DNA of 64,000 nt. Origin: Spinellus fusiger (lineage: Eukaryota; Mucoromycota; Mucoromycetes; Mucorales; Phycomycetaceae). The DNA lies in assembly GCA_025094145.1 (NCBI GenBank), contig JALLLS010000008.1, forward strand, positions 310,001 through 374,000. The letters run 5' to 3'. The notes beneath the pieces are model-generated. The model was not told the origin of the DNA, did not search any database, and saw only the letters and a list, made by a program, of their open reading frames with translations. A program made the position numbers and the translations under genes. Shown one piece after another: positions 1 to 11,539 of this stretch. Position 1 is the first letter of the stretch. Each line of letters starts with the position of its first letter.

Positions 1-1890
1 ATTCAGTTTAACTTAAGCTTGGCATGGTAGCATATCACCTTACATCATTTTGCACATATAGCTCGTGAACCACAAAAGACTATTGGCATCTGTATGATGA
101 TTTGGAATCAGCAAATAAAGATTAAATAGTCTAAACTTGAATAGAGAAGTGTAGACACATAGACACATATAGGTCAGAGTAAAAAGAGCCAGAAACTATA
201 TCTGTTAATGAATTATCTGCCATGTTAATCCGTACCTCTACTGCAGCATAATTGAATCCACAAGCCTCTAAAAGCAATCCCACAATAGATAGTACAGGAT
301 GCTCGATATTAAACGTAAGCTCTGACCAGAGAATACAAATACTGATCACTGTACAAATTACAGCTAATATACGGTAAACAAAAGGTCCTAGCCATGTTAC
401 CCATGCCCATTCTTATTTATTGTGAGTATCTTTTCTTTTTCTTTTTTCTGTAGTGTCTTTACCTATCTTTGATTTGAACTCGGCACCATGAGAAGATGGA
501 ATGCCTTGAAGATTTGAATGAAAAAGACTAGATGCAATTAGATCATGTGATATTTTTTTTATAAATGTCTTACTGATCTGGATTGTCTCTGTTACTAATG
601 ATATCTTGCAAATAAAAGGCTTCTTGGAGTAGATTCTTCCATAATCTGCACGAGATGAGTACACTAGTAATAATAATAATAATAGTAAACACTTACGCTA
701 GTTTTCTTTCCTTCATTCTGACACACCAAATCATATTCCGGTTGAGGTTAACAAGATATTCTTCTGTCACTAATTGAGGAATATGTATACGATTCTCTCG
801 ATCATTATAACTCTGATCAAGTACAAATGGAAACCATGCCACCATTTGATCCACTAAATGCCTTGAAGGATCTCTAAGTGAGGTTCTATGAGCCAATGAA
901 TTCATAGTCTGATAAATAGTGTCAATATCTTATCTTTCTTTTCCTTCTATTTACTCAATAAGTCCATCGCGTAGTTACCTTTGCTAGCTCATTGAATTCC
1001 AGTTCACTGTCAATGTATTCTTCTTTTACACGTGGTGCTTTTAGATACAGCTGGTGCAAATGCTGTTGACGATTTCCTGAGAACCATAATCTTCGAGGCA
1101 ATGCCACTAGACCATACCCCATGAAGATGATGACAAGAAACAGGCCCCAGCTGTTGGCCATGGCCATGACATAAACCTGTATCTTTTCTCTACTCATATT
1201 AAGGGCATTGGATCTTCCTACTATCTCCTTACCTTGAAGTATATCCATTTCCAAAGACAAGATAGAGTAGTCCAAAGAATCCCACCACAACATACATAAG
1301 GTAGAATTTGATATTTACTTTGAGAGCTGATTTGATACGCTTAGCAACGGTAAAATCCCCCATATTTCCATAGGCCTGTAGCATAGGAATAGTGAACCTT
1401 TTCATCGGTGGTTGTCATGATGACAATAATAACAATAATAACAACAACAACAACAACAACAATAACAGAGAACATCCATAAGAATAGAAACAAGTATCGT
1501 TCTGTTAGTCATAGTCATTGCATTCTGTATTTTTTACCAAGTCAAGCAGAAGGAAGTCCAGTAGATTGTGCGCCAAGCAACACGCAAGAGTTGTTGGGAT
1601 ACATAGGCATAAGGCACTTTGCACTCTCCATTGCAGATGTCGTATTTTGTCTACGGCTTTAGTCTACTGCTTATTCCAAGACAGGTGCTTACTGATGCAA
1701 GATCCAGAGGTAGGAGGATAATGATCCAGAATGGAAAGAACCAGCCAATGACACATGCTGCAGAAACATACCAAGGCTGTTTCTTCCGGTCTCCATAATG
1801 AGAGAGGATGCTAATGACTAACCCCAGTAGACCAGAAGTAGCAATGACTAATGGTACCCAGTTATTCTCAGTGGGTAACTCGCCTTGCAT
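1..1890 (-). CDS. LMBR1-domain protein, LMBD2-like (partial, runs off left edge)
   Basis: Multi-pass membrane protein of the LMBR1/LMBD2 family. Exons read on the minus strand: 1890-1693, 1650-1538, 1397-1233, 1189-979, 908-697, 663-574, 527-463, 411-236 and 195-44; frame is kept at every junction, giving 460 codons before the last visible donor at 43. Family landmarks seen: the N-terminal YGDRKKQPWYV segment, WRTIYWTSFCLTW, the hallmark MANSWGLFLVIIFMGYGLV followed by LPRRLW, LLQEAFYLQDI, VYRILAVICTVISICILWSE, and a late LFNLYLLIPNHHTDANSLL segment. The start at 1890 fits human LMBD2, which also begins just before its first helix. LMBD2 proteins are linked to receptor signalling in animals; the fungal role is not known to me. 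The intron after exon 2 carries an AAC/AAT trinucleotide run (about 1425-1465). The 3' end lies outside the window. Confidence 0.88.
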
Positions 1891-2142
1891 CAATGAGGAA
1901 CAAAAAGGAATATTAAGTCCAGACAGAGATTCCCTTTTTAAGAATATTAGTCACAGATGATTCCACTCCAGTAGCCTGCTGAACATTTACTGCAAGATCA
2001 GTGCATATTTTTTTTTTCCCTTTTTGTCTTATTTTTTCCTATAAATATATCTATGTCCTTTTGTAAATGCTTATATATTCCTGCATCTTCTAATATTAAT
2101 ACATCTTCTCTCTTTCCCTTCCTTTGTATCTATTGATTCCCT

Positions 2143-3195
2143 ATGATGGACACACTCCCAGACCTACCTGCTACTATGAATGCACTATGTGTTATGAAAT
2201 TCGGCCCACCCTCTTCCATGAAATACATAGAAATGCCAACCCCAACAATTGTTTATCCAACACAAGTGCTTGTTCGCATCAAGGCAGCCGGTGTCAATCC
2301 AGTCGAATCCAAGATTAGATCCGGCAATGTTTCTAAATTATATGCCATACCTGCTGTTCTCGGGTCAGATTATGCTGGCATCATTGTAGGCAAAGGAAAC
2401 CAGGTGGATAATTTTGAACTTGGAGATGAAGTCTTTGGCAGCATTAATGGTGCTGTCAAAGCCAATGGAACCTATGCAGAATATGCGGTAGTTGATGTTA
2501 AAAGAGATGCCATCGTAAAGAAGCCGAGTTCAATTTCATTTGAAGAAGCAGCGGGTTCAGGCATTGCTGCAATTACTGCCTATGAAGCAATTGCAAGAGG
2601 CAAATTGGACACTATACCCAACACACCTTCCATTCTGATTATTGGTGCCTCTGGTGGTGTCGGTAGTTTTGCGGTTCAAATAGCCAAGGCCCATGATGCT
2701 TATGTCACTGGAATATGCAGCACAAGAAATATGGAATTTGTTAAAGGATTGGGTGTAGATGAAGTCATTGATTACACATCACCCGAGGACATGAATGCTC
2801 TGTCTCAGGTCAAGGAGACTTTTGATCTTATTGTTGATTGTGTTGGAGGGGAAGCCTATTATCAAAAATTAAACGGCGCTCTTACAAAGAAAGGTGTCTA
2901 TTCTACTGCAGTAGGACCTATAAAGCACGTAGGCTCTGATAAGATATCTCTTCTTGATATGATTCGTGTGGGAGGCGTAGTAGGGATGCGCACTCTCTTA
3001 GATCGTCGGTACACCTTAATTGTGTCTCTACCTACAAAATTATTTTGTGAAAACATAGCACCCATGTTAGAAAAGAAGAAGGTTCGATGCGTTATACCAC
3101 CTGGACAAGTATTTCAATTGAAAGATGGTGCATTAGCACACGAAAAAATCAACTCTTTACGCACAGTAGGCAAGATTATCTTGACAATGAAGTAG
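2143..3195 (+). CDS. Zinc-less MDR oxidoreductase (RTN4IP1/quinone-reductase-like)
   Basis: Single-exon gene for a 350-residue medium-chain dehydrogenase/reductase. The N-terminal GroES-like half carries VLVRIKAAGVNPVESKIRSG and the VLGSDYAGIIVG segment; the Rossmann half has the nucleotide-binding motif IIGASGGVGSFAVQIAKA (residues about 166-183), followed by ATGICSTRNMEFVKGLGVDEVIDY-type text. The ligands for catalytic zinc are absent, as expected in the quinone oxidoreductase/RTN4IP1 branch, so it probably reduces quinones or enals with NADPH. Two ATGs lie in tandem at the start (2143 and 2146), and a third Met precedes the conserved NALCVMKFG block. No mitochondrial presequence is obvious. 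The lack of introns is unusual among its neighbours. Substrate cannot be read from the sequence. Confidence 0.9.
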   Translation: MMDTLPDLPATMNALCVMKFGPPSSMKYIEMPTPTIVYPTQVLVRIKAAGVNPVESKIRSGNVSKLYAIPAVLGSDYAGIIVGKGNQVDNFELGDEVFGSINGAVKANGTYAEYAVVDVKRDAIVKKPSSISFEEAAGSGIAAITAYEAIARGKLDTIPNTPSILIIGASGGVGSFAVQIAKAHDAYVTGICSTRNMEFVKGLGVDEVIDYTSPEDMNALSQVKETFDLIVDCVGGEAYYQKLNGALTKKGVYSTAVGPIKHVGSDKISLLDMIRVGGVVGMRTLLDRRYTLIVSLPTKLFCENIAPMLEKKKVRCVIPPGQVFQLKDGALAHEKINSLRTVGKIILTMK

Positions 3196-3419
3196 AAAGA
3201 AAGAGAAAAAGGGATTCTCTTTTTCTTCTCTCTTTTTACATAGACCCCACTTCTCTTTCCTTCTATTCCAATTCATTCTTGTCATTATTATTACTGCTAT
3301 TATTCATAGAACCTGCTAATATTTAGAACTGTAACTACTGTAACAATCCTTTGTTTTAATTTTTCCTTATATTTATATATATTCTAATAAATGTCTTACT
3401 ACAACTATTCATTCATCTT

Positions 3420-4042
3420 CTAATCTGTCTTGGCGCGTACTGTCACTAATGCTTGGGATACACGACGGTAGGAATCTACCAACATCACCAAAGGAAGCAC
3501 GAAATAAGGTAAATAAAATACACATAATATAAGACGTTCACTTGAGCTTATTGGATGAAGAGGATTCAGCAAAACTTCGGATAAAGTAGCTAGAACTGTG
3601 GTGGCTACATGTGCACTATAAACTGTAGAATGGTCTAAATTATCTATCTTTTACAGTTAGGGCATGAATATCTACTTACTGGCCAAAGGAAGACGGACAG
3701 AAATTGAATCTAAATAAATAAGTACATGCAATACTCTCGAATCAATGGTTTACCTTTGTAAAGACCATAGATAGCATAGAAAAAAAAAGGCAGCTGAAGA
3801 GTGAGCTCTGCTGTAATAAAACTAAGAAACCAGTACAAAGGAATAGGACTGCCCATCAAAGGATCTTTGTAGGTATCGATATAGAACTTCAACACACTCT
3901 TGGCGCCTTTAGGGACAAATAAAGGGGGATAAAGTGCCTGTCCATCAATGCCCAAGGTGATTGGAATATGAATAACAAAGTAAACAAGGTAGATAAGATC
4001 AAGAGGTCTCGACAAGACGCCTGTGGGTTGTGGTACAGCCAT
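3420..4042 (-). CDS. EXPERA-domain protein, TMEM97 (sigma-2 receptor) homologue
   Basis: A 173-residue four-helix ER membrane protein of the EXPERA family. Exons are 4042-3754, a 30-base microexon 3709-3680, and 3622-3420; only this splicing keeps the frame. Landmarks: LDLIYLVYFVIHIPITLGIDGQ, FYIDTYKDPLMGSPIPLYWF, ELTLQLPFFFYAIYGLYK, and after the microexon IYSAHVATTVLATLSEVLL and a last helix LILCVFYLPYFVLPLVMLVDSY. Length and the spacing of DxxQ and KDP match human TMEM97 (176 residues), a sterol-binding protein that controls cholesterol/NPC1 traffic. The C-terminus ends RAKTD, short and basic; a KKxx-type retrieval signal is not evident. Its 3' end is ~225 bases from the convergent MDR gene. 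Confidence 0.9.
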
Positions 4043-4604
4043 GAATGTAAGTAGGTGTATGAATGGACTCTATAAAACTAAGCCAGTCAATTTTTTTTTT
4101 CTTCTTTGTGTTGACCCTTTTTTTTTTATCAGCTATAAAAAAATATAATTATATTTAAAAAGAGCGTCACAGAGGAGTCCCATCCTAAACTGCCGAATGT
4201 CCGTAGTTCTGGTGTAAGCATTGCAGTGTAGAGTGAGTCTTTTAAAGCATCTCAATTGTATTACTTTGAGTAGAATCATCTTCATTGGCACAATCCCCAG
4301 TACATTTCTATTTATTTTTCCTGTTTTTCATGTGGATTCTCTCTAATGAAGCCTTTTTCTCTTTTATACAAGTGAAGAAGAAACAAATACTTACAAATCT
4401 CTATTGTACAGGCAAAGAGTCGTGTGGTATGCAATAGTAAAAGAACCTTACATATTTAGGTGTTCTTCTAAAATATGTATCCTGTCGCCTCTAAAATGAA
4501 GCGCATGGTGTTCATCGTATCACGTTTCTCTTTCTCTTTCTCTCTATTATGATTGGTCAATAAAGTAGTATTTAATGACAAGAAGTAACCCATGTGTAAT
4601 GGTC
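4043..4604. promoter_or_regulatory. Divergent intergenic region, TMEM97-like / histidine phosphatase
   Basis: About 560 bases between two divergently transcribed starts, so it must hold both promoters. It contains several T-runs and a TATAAAAAAATATAATTATATTTAA-like AT block near 4133-4160 as well as a TCTTTCTC pyrimidine run near 4525-4545 close to the phosphatase start. No specific factor site can be named. Confidence 0.4.
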
Positions 4605-5380
4605 ATGACACTTTATATCACTTTAGTACGCCACGGCAATACAGATGCCAATAATGAGAAATGGTTACAGGGGCATACAGGTAACAAGTGTCAATAATAA
4701 ATGAAATTAAACACTGTCCAGATACTTCTCTCAATAGCAATGGCCTGCAACAAGCAACCCTTGTAGGCGAACGTCTCAAGGTGGAGAAGTTTGATAAAGT
4801 CTATTGCAGTACCTTGTATCGCTGCCAGCAGGTACATTGGTCTTATTCTATGCGTATCTACAATGACTCCATGATTACCCATCTTTACTTTTCTGTGTCT
4901 ACTTTTGTTCTTACTTTAAAAGACAGAGAAGGCAATTACACACTACCATCCAAACAGCCCTGTAGACTACCGTAACGATCCTTTGGCCAGTTGGAAAGAA
5001 AGACGGTTAAATATCTTTTGACTAAAAGTAGACTTGAACATCAAAGTACAGATGATTATATCAAGGCACACCAAGGAGAGTCCATTGCTGAATTTGATAA
5101 ACGAGTCCAAAACTCATATCAAACCATCGTGAAGGAAGCATTGCATGCCAATCTGCATCATATTCTCATTATTACACACGGTGGTGTTCTTCGTCATCTC
5201 ACACAGTGGTGGGTGAATGACTTGAATTATACTTGTCTTGATTGCACTATCCTACCTCGTGGCAATCATGGAAATACAGCTGTTACTCGTGTTGCATTAA
5301 ATGTGAATGGCATCATTGAAGTGTTTAATTCTATGGCTCATATCCAAGATAATAATGGACCTGCACCTCTTTCTGTTTAA
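4605..5380 (+). CDS. Histidine phosphatase (phosphoglycerate-mutase-like), possibly frame-disrupted
   Basis: Branch of the histidine phosphatase superfamily. Exons: 4605-4680, 4722-4831, then 4923 onward to the stop at 5380. Visible motifs: the catalytic LVRHGNTDAN (residues about 7-16), DTSLNSNGLQQATLVGERL, KVYCSTLYRCQQ, a KERR segment where family members have the ER..G motif, and the second catalytic histidine in ILIITHGGVLRHL. Between KERR (around 5007) and SRLEHQS (around 5027) the reading frame changes. The bases can be read as a 23-base GT..AG intron (5008-5030), but that is shorter than any other intron here; a 29-base alternative starting at 4962 removes conserved text. It may therefore be a frameshift and a damaged gene. 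The C-terminal half is otherwise intact and well conserved, so a sequencing or assembly indel is equally possible. Confidence 0.72.
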
Positions 5381-5699
5381 TTCAGTACTATAGTCTATAA
5401 AGAGAAAGAGAAACAAGTAGTTATACTATATCATACATTAAAATGTAAAAGTGACCATGTTCTAATGTTGATCAATTGCTTTGTACAAGTACTATCATGC
5501 TTTGTAATATGGTAGACGATGAGTTATTTTGTTGGCATAAAGAGTACTGTGGTGTATTGACATAGAATTGGCTACTATCTAGAGAATGGTAATAACTGGA
5601 TAGTAAGTAGTATAGTATAATGGTAATATAAGTTTGTGTGCATCTAGTGCAGAGAAAGAGAGAAATGAATATTCTAGAAGCATCTCTTTTTACTCTTTA
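5381..5699. other. Short intergenic stretch between convergent genes
   Basis: About 320 bases between the stops of the histidine phosphatase and the UNC-93-like gene. It is AT-rich with no open frame of note; it should hold the 3' untranslated regions and polyadenylation signals of both. Confidence 0.6.
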
Positions 5700-7168
5700 T
5701 CATGAGCTACTTTCTTTATCATACTCTTCAATGATGAAATTAGAGTCGCACATAATAATGCGGCCCTTGTCTACAATAACAAGGTCTTCTACAATGTTGG
5801 TCTCTGTAATATCTTTTGCTACTAGATAAATCAGTGGAAAGGAGATGGAGATCAAGGACCAACAAATAAAGCATTCAGTGCGTAATGGTGTGTTGATGGC
5901 ATCAATGCCAAAAGAAATAGCAGCACCTGCAGATTGAACTGCCTTGTAAAACCCAGCATAACGAGCAAGTAGATTGGGATCATTGGTCATAGCCCCCATA
6001 AGCCAGTACAGGTATGACTGGTAGAGTGAATCAGATAATCCGTACATTATAAACAGGACAAAAGGACCACCAAAAGTGGGATGATTCCAATGAATAGGTG
6101 TGTTAAAGTTGTTTTCAAAGGTAAGTTGAAATACAAAGCCGCCTGCATACACCGTCATAAGAGTCGTAAAAAGAACACCAAGTCCAACAAGTCCTCGATT
6201 TCTTCGACTCATCCCTTGATAATCCAGCAAAATGCCAAGAGCAAGAGAGCCAAAGATCTGAAAGGTCCAGTACATGAGATCGTTAAGTGCGCGAGTAGAG
6301 GGATCAAAGTAGACTGCATTGACATGGAATTGATACGCATAGAACCAATTGGAGGCAAGAAAGGCAGGAATAAGGGCCATAATACGCCAGTCCTTCCAAA
6401 TCATTAATGTGCTTTTAACTTCATCACGCCAATGTGTGGATTTCATGACAATCATTTTGGAACCATCGGAGCAAATGACATTGGAGGGTGAGGCGAATGC
6501 AAATGTCGAAAAAACACCCACTAACATAACAATGGCGAAGGTTGCATAAGTGCCAGATGAAACACCGCCCGTTATATTCTGAAGATTTAATCCAAGGGTG
6601 ATGATGGATCCTAAAATGCCACCAATATTGAAGAGCGTCCAAAAGAGGGCAACGTATTTGCCTTTGTTTTTTTCTTCAGGGTACGACATCATTACAGCAC
6701 CCTGAGCCGACCAGAAAATACCAGCACAGCAGCCAAGGAGAGCACCAGCAGCAATGACAAGACTGGGGATTTTCTTCATCTCATAGATCCAAAAAGAGAA
6801 TGAATAGAAGACATAACCAATGGATCCTATCTGTATGAAAAGTAGTTAAGTGGATAATTGAGTGGTTGAGTGCATGTCTACTGTTATTGTTCTCTCTTCT
6901 CTCTTCTCATGGTGCTATAATTTACCATCAATGCCTTCTTTACACCAATTGTGTTTGTAATGGAACCTGCGAAGAATCCAACGATTGCAAAACAGCTATA
7001 CAGCGCACTGTTCGATGTATCAACAAGTCCAACATCTGAACTCATTGAACCACCAGCACCCAAGCCAGCCAAGGCATTGAGCATACCAGGACCACACAGA
7101 CAGATAAAACCAAGCAAGACAACTTGGTAGAGCGGTGTGTTAAACTGATAAAACAAGTTCTTCATCAT
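5700..7168 (-). CDS. UNC-93-like major facilitator family transporter
   Basis: A 457-residue membrane transporter, exons 7168-6926 and 6830-5700 with a 95-base intron. It has about eleven or twelve hydrophobic segments. The first half has YQVVLLGFICLCGPGMLNALAGLGAGG near the N-terminus, which is typical of fungal UNC-93/Ion channel regulatory family proteins, followed by SALYSCFAIVGFFAGS and FWSAQGAVMMSYPEEKNKGKYVALFWTLFNIGG between helices. A long loop around residue 210 (ICSDGSKMIVMKSTHWRDEV) separates the two halves. The tail is acidic and Ser-rich and cytosolic. Transported substrate unknown. The start at 7168 is followed at once by a second possible Met (7165 is not Met; residue 2 is Met). 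Good confidence in family, none in substrate. Confidence 0.88.
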
Positions 7169-8649
7169 TGCAGGTAGTGCTAACCAAGAAACTTAGGAGG
7201 GAGAAAAAGAACCTCACAGAAAAGAAGCAAGAGAAAAGAAAAGAAGATATGAAAGTTCCAGTTATGGTAGCAAGTTTTAATCGTTCATGTACATTCACAA
7301 AGGAACATTGGATTCAGGTACTTTCTGACGGGAGTCGGTGTGTTAATATAACGAAGAATGAGTGATCCTCAGCTCTTTCTTTAACAATCATAATCATAAC
7401 ATATATATCAGTGTAAATCATTACGATTAAACTAGTAACAAGGATACTGATACTATGGATTCTTTTGATTATAATACTTTGAATTGATAACTGATGACAG
7501 CCATCTTGATATCATTCATGATATGGATACCAAGATGAAGATGAATACTGAGAATACTAATGGAAAGAAAAAAAAAAGAACTAACCATGCATTATAGACC
7601 ATTTCGCTCGATTTATTTTTGTTTCTTTTTACTTGGAAACCCTTATCGACTCCAATGTAATGTAATATGAGTAAATTGTAGTAAAGATACAGTTATAAAA
7701 ACTGGTGGAATCTGTATGCAATCTATGCAGGATCAAACCTGAGCAGAATTAGGGCCCTGAATATACCTTGATAAGAAAAAAGGGAGTCCAGGTTTATTTT
7801 CTCATTCTCATTTCTTATTCCTTATTGTTTAAGGTATCTTTTGTCAAGTAAAAGTGTTTGCTAACGCACATTGCCCTTCCCTTTGTTAAATGGAATTCAT
7901 AGTCATTTGTTCTATTAAAGAAAACAAAAAACAAAAAACAAAAAACAAAAAAATAGACAAAGAAGGAGGTGATAGAAGTTTATAATAGTATAATGGCCTA
8001 TCTTGCATAAGAAATAAGTGTTTAACATGATCACCTTTATGATTGATCTGTTTTTGTTATAGATTCTTTTATTGCATTTGACAGATAAAAGGACTCAAAA
8101 AGAAGGGGAGTGGACGTGTCATTTTCTACTTGAAATTGTCCTTGATTAAACATCTAAAGTCTGTGGACTTGCATCAAATAAATAGTGTGATGTATTGTCT
8201 ATGAACAGGGATGAACAGGGATCTCTTCCCGACATTGGGATTCGATGAAGAAAGGGCCTTGGTCCGATCCAAAGCACCTCCAGATCATTTTTGGTATTAC
8301 GTTCCTTGAGCTTACCATAGACAAAAGTACTGCATTTCCCCTTGTTTATCTTTGATCAACTGAAGAAGAATAGAGTTGATATTTACTGCTTTCTTTTTCT
8401 ACAGGTGAGAAATATATATTTTCCCTTTCTGCACTCAACTCAAACATTTTAAAAAAGAAATGTTCTTATTAGCAGGAATTCTCTTTATAGAGAGTGGTAC
8501 TCCTATTCAAGATCTTCTCTTTTTCAAAGAGTGGTTTTTATATAGACTGTGTGTTCTCTATTTAACTTGTGTATAAACACAAGTTAATAGACAATATGGC
8601 ATCTTCCACTTAGTTTCTTTCTACACAAATATTTTTCTGGCTTTGAAGA

Positions 8650-8815
8650 AGTGACACGACCTTCCTTTTACGTCACGACGCGGTTCTGCGCTTTATATAA
8701 CTGTGTTTAAAATCAACAGGTTTGCGTATATCCAGATTATTATTTCCTTTTGTAGAATACCTCTATCAAATTGTGTTATCAATACAGTATACTGTTGATG
8801 GATAAAATTGTTTAT
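8650..8815 (+). repeat. Dispersed repeat, 5' half copy
   Basis: Matches the first half of the longer copy at about 42595-42735: both share CCTTCCTTTTACGTC, a TTTAAAATCAA..GGTTTGC stretch, ATTATTTCCTTTTGT.GAATA and TATCAAATTGT.TTATCAATA in the same order. Identity is imperfect (roughly three quarters by eye). No coding capacity. Probably a fragment of a non-autonomous transposon or solo LTR-like sequence. Confidence 0.55.
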
Positions 8816-9719
8816 TATAATAATATAGCTAATACTATATTATGACTGTAGCTATTGCCCAAGTGCATTCCCTCATAGCAATAGAATCTACACCCTAAAA
8901 GCCTTGTGCTTTATCCTTGGGAGATAGATAGCTATGATCAGGAGTATACCCTAGAGACCCTAGACAGTAGAGAAGACCACCTAAGACTGACTTGAAAGGA
9001 GTCTTTACTTGCCTAATAACAATACAATGAGTGTCTTGTAGATTACATTGAGCTTAAGCCCAGATGAAGACACTGCTTACCCTTTTTACCTTAAGAATAG
9101 AATTTGGTAGTGGCTATCACCTCCTTCTATTGTTTCTCTTTGTTAATAATAGCACATTACCTTGCTCAGATATGCTCATCTTGACGAGTACTTGAGTGTT
9201 AAGTTGTATATGCAGTGTGTGAAATAACAAGAGGAGGGGAATATCAAAACAAATTATTTTTCTTTCTCTATTCTGGTGATGTATATACTAGCCTCCACTC
9301 ATACAATTCACAAGTCAAACAATTCACACTCTATTTGCCTTAGGTCTACAGGACAGTATTAGAAATAATATCTTATTCTTACTAAGTACTATTGTTAATA
9401 CCAGTTACAATGAGATAGTTGTTAAAGTGATTATAGATATTGATTCAATGAATGACTATAATGCTCTTAATATAAGTGAGTTTGGTTCTATTTTATCTAC
9501 AATAATTACTAGAGTTAATTCAATGTGTTCTGTAATACATCTTTCTTAAGCAGTGTTATACTGCAAATACTCATATAGATAACACATTATGCTAAACAAT
9601 AAATTCAATGGCTGAGTTGTAATTTTGGGGTGATTTTTATTCTATTTCTTGTCTTTACAGCCAATTCTATACTTTTTAATTGCAAAGTCAATCATTATTG
9701 CTAAAAATAGGCAAGTAGA

Positions 9720-9990
9720 GTTTGAAATGGCTCATTTAGACAGCGAAAATCATTTTCAAACACATTAGCCAATCATAAGAATGTTGCGGTTTTATTCTCA
9801 GGATATTTCCTTATATATCCCAAAAATCTCCTGGTGTGTATTTAAAATCTAACATGAATACGTCTCAACTTATTTTTGCTCCGTCTCAAATCGATGTGTC
9901 ATTTTTTAAACAATTGTATTTCAACTATTTCTTTTTGTATCCTAAAGATCTCCTGATGTGTAGCATCTTCCTATCGGCTACCCAAGTCCT
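9720..9990 (+). repeat. Dispersed repeat, 3' half copy
   Basis: Its right part (about 9868-9965: TTATTTTTGCTCC.T, AAACAATTGTATTTC.ACTATTTC, TATCCTAAAGA.CTCC) matches the second half of the copy near 42745-42835. Its left part (TTTTCAAACACATTAGCCAATCA, then ATATATCCCAAAAATCT) matches the reverse complement of about 33560-33650. So several dispersed copies share modules in both orientations. Confidence 0.55.
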
Positions 9991-10052
9991 ATCTCTGACT
10001 TTGAAGCAAGGACGGTTTTTAGTGTGACTGTCTATTAAAATTTTTATAGCTG

Positions 10053-10289
10053 ATGGCTACAAATACGTGGCCCTCTGTTTCTTTTCATTTCACTGATGCT
10101 GTTTTCAAACTTTGACAAAAGGTAACTTCTACATTTCATGTTTTTATGGATGATCACATTGATGAGAAAATCAAACGCGATGAGTCTTATTCCAAGGAAC
10201 AACACAGAAGCCCCTCTTTTCTATATGTTAAGAGGAGAACCCACCTTTGTGCCTTGGAAAATGAAGAAGAAAGCGTATTGTCTGAGTGA
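10053..10289 (+). pseudogene. Disrupted open frame, unknown protein
   Basis: Starting at the ATG at 10053 the frame runs 20 codons (MATNTWPSVSFHFTDAVFKL), meets TGA at 10113, then continues open for 57 codons through FMDDHIDEKIKRDESYSKEQ to a TGA at 10287. The text after the first stop is charged and protein-like (HRSPSFLYVKRRTHLCALENEEESVL). A GT donor follows the internal stop closely, so the downstream part could also be a terminal exon. No family recognised; it lies beside a dispersed repeat and may be a transposon-borne fragment. Confidence 0.3.
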
Positions 10290-11539
10290 TCATTTTATTC
10301 TGTCAAGACAAAACAACTCACATCTATTGACTAGGTAAATGGACTCTCTTAGAGTAAAGAGGAGTAGTAGAACTAAATTAGTCCATTTAGTAATAATAAA
10401 AAGTAATAAATAATAAATGTATTTTTCTACTCTTTTGGTGTATAACCAGTAAACAATTCACAGTAGTAAATCAATGGCCATATAAACTATGGATCAACTA
10501 CGGATATGAAAAATGACAAGAAAGAGATAGGGTCCATTTCTACCATGGTAGGCATTTATCTGGAAGTGATCAAGTAGGTTGGCATGTATTCTCTAGAAGA
10601 TTTACTTTCTACTTTATAAATACACTTGAATTATTGTACAATAAACAACTCTTATGAATATAAGCATCAGTTTTGCTTCTTGTCCTTGATATAAGGGGTG
10701 GTCAGACTATAAAACACATAACCAATATATCACAAACTATATGAAAAGGTCATTATGAAAACTCGCTCTATAACATCTCTCCACTTTTTCTCGGGAAAGA
10801 TGGATAGGAAATCTACAGACTATATTTGATTTGGCTTGATTTAGAGCCTGGATGCTGATGTAGCAGACATCCCTTCCCAGAGTTGGGGTTTGTTAATGGT
10901 GATTTCAACCGATAGTGTCACCAAACTGTTTTTTTATTTTGTTCTTTCTTTATACTGCTATTTGTGCTATTCGTCATCTATAGACAAGAGTCAGGTTTCT
11001 TTCCCTTAATAGATTTAGTAGCAGCAAGAAAGAAAAAAGAAAAAAGAAAAAGTTTTGTTTGCAGTGATAGCTTGTTGTCTTTGATTACTCGTACATGTGG
11101 AGGTATACACTACACAAGCAGACTCACATAGAGTCTATACTGGAAACACAAGAAGAAATATGTAGGGTCTCATAGTTTAACTCCTGAGAGCTTGCTGTTA
11201 TAGATCTATAGATTTATACCTCACAGTGCAAAAGAGAGTAACATCCATACAACAGTGAGTCTGTGAATACTATTCTGCTATTTGAACTCTAGAGACTCCA
11301 GAGGAAATATAAAAACCAGCATCATTATATACCCTTAAAAATAAATAAAAGGAAAGGAAAACACTCATAGGTATAAATATTAAATGGTTTGAATCGTCAG
11401 CCTATAACTATTTTTCTAGTGTTAGATATAGATGAACGTATTAGAGTGCAATCATTGGTAAACATGAACGAACAGGTTGAACATAAGAATAGAAAGAAAC
11501 AATGCAATACAAGAATGATGTCTACAAGAAACATAGCCA

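Larger units (their letters stand above)
7169..11539. other. Gene-poor region with dispersed repeat copies
   Basis: No intact gene was recognised over this 4.4 kb. It holds short AT tracts, a CAAAAAA run near 7920-7950, a perfect 11-base stem hairpin near 8561-8586 (TTAACTTGTGT / ACACAAGTTAA), two partial copies of a dispersed repeat (about 8650-8815 and 9720-9990) and one disrupted open frame (10053-10289), listed separately. Confidence 0.6.

Noticed and set aside
7900..7960. CAAAAAA direct repeats as possible CRISPR-like array
   Set aside because: Short A-rich slippage repeat without spacers; eukaryotic context.
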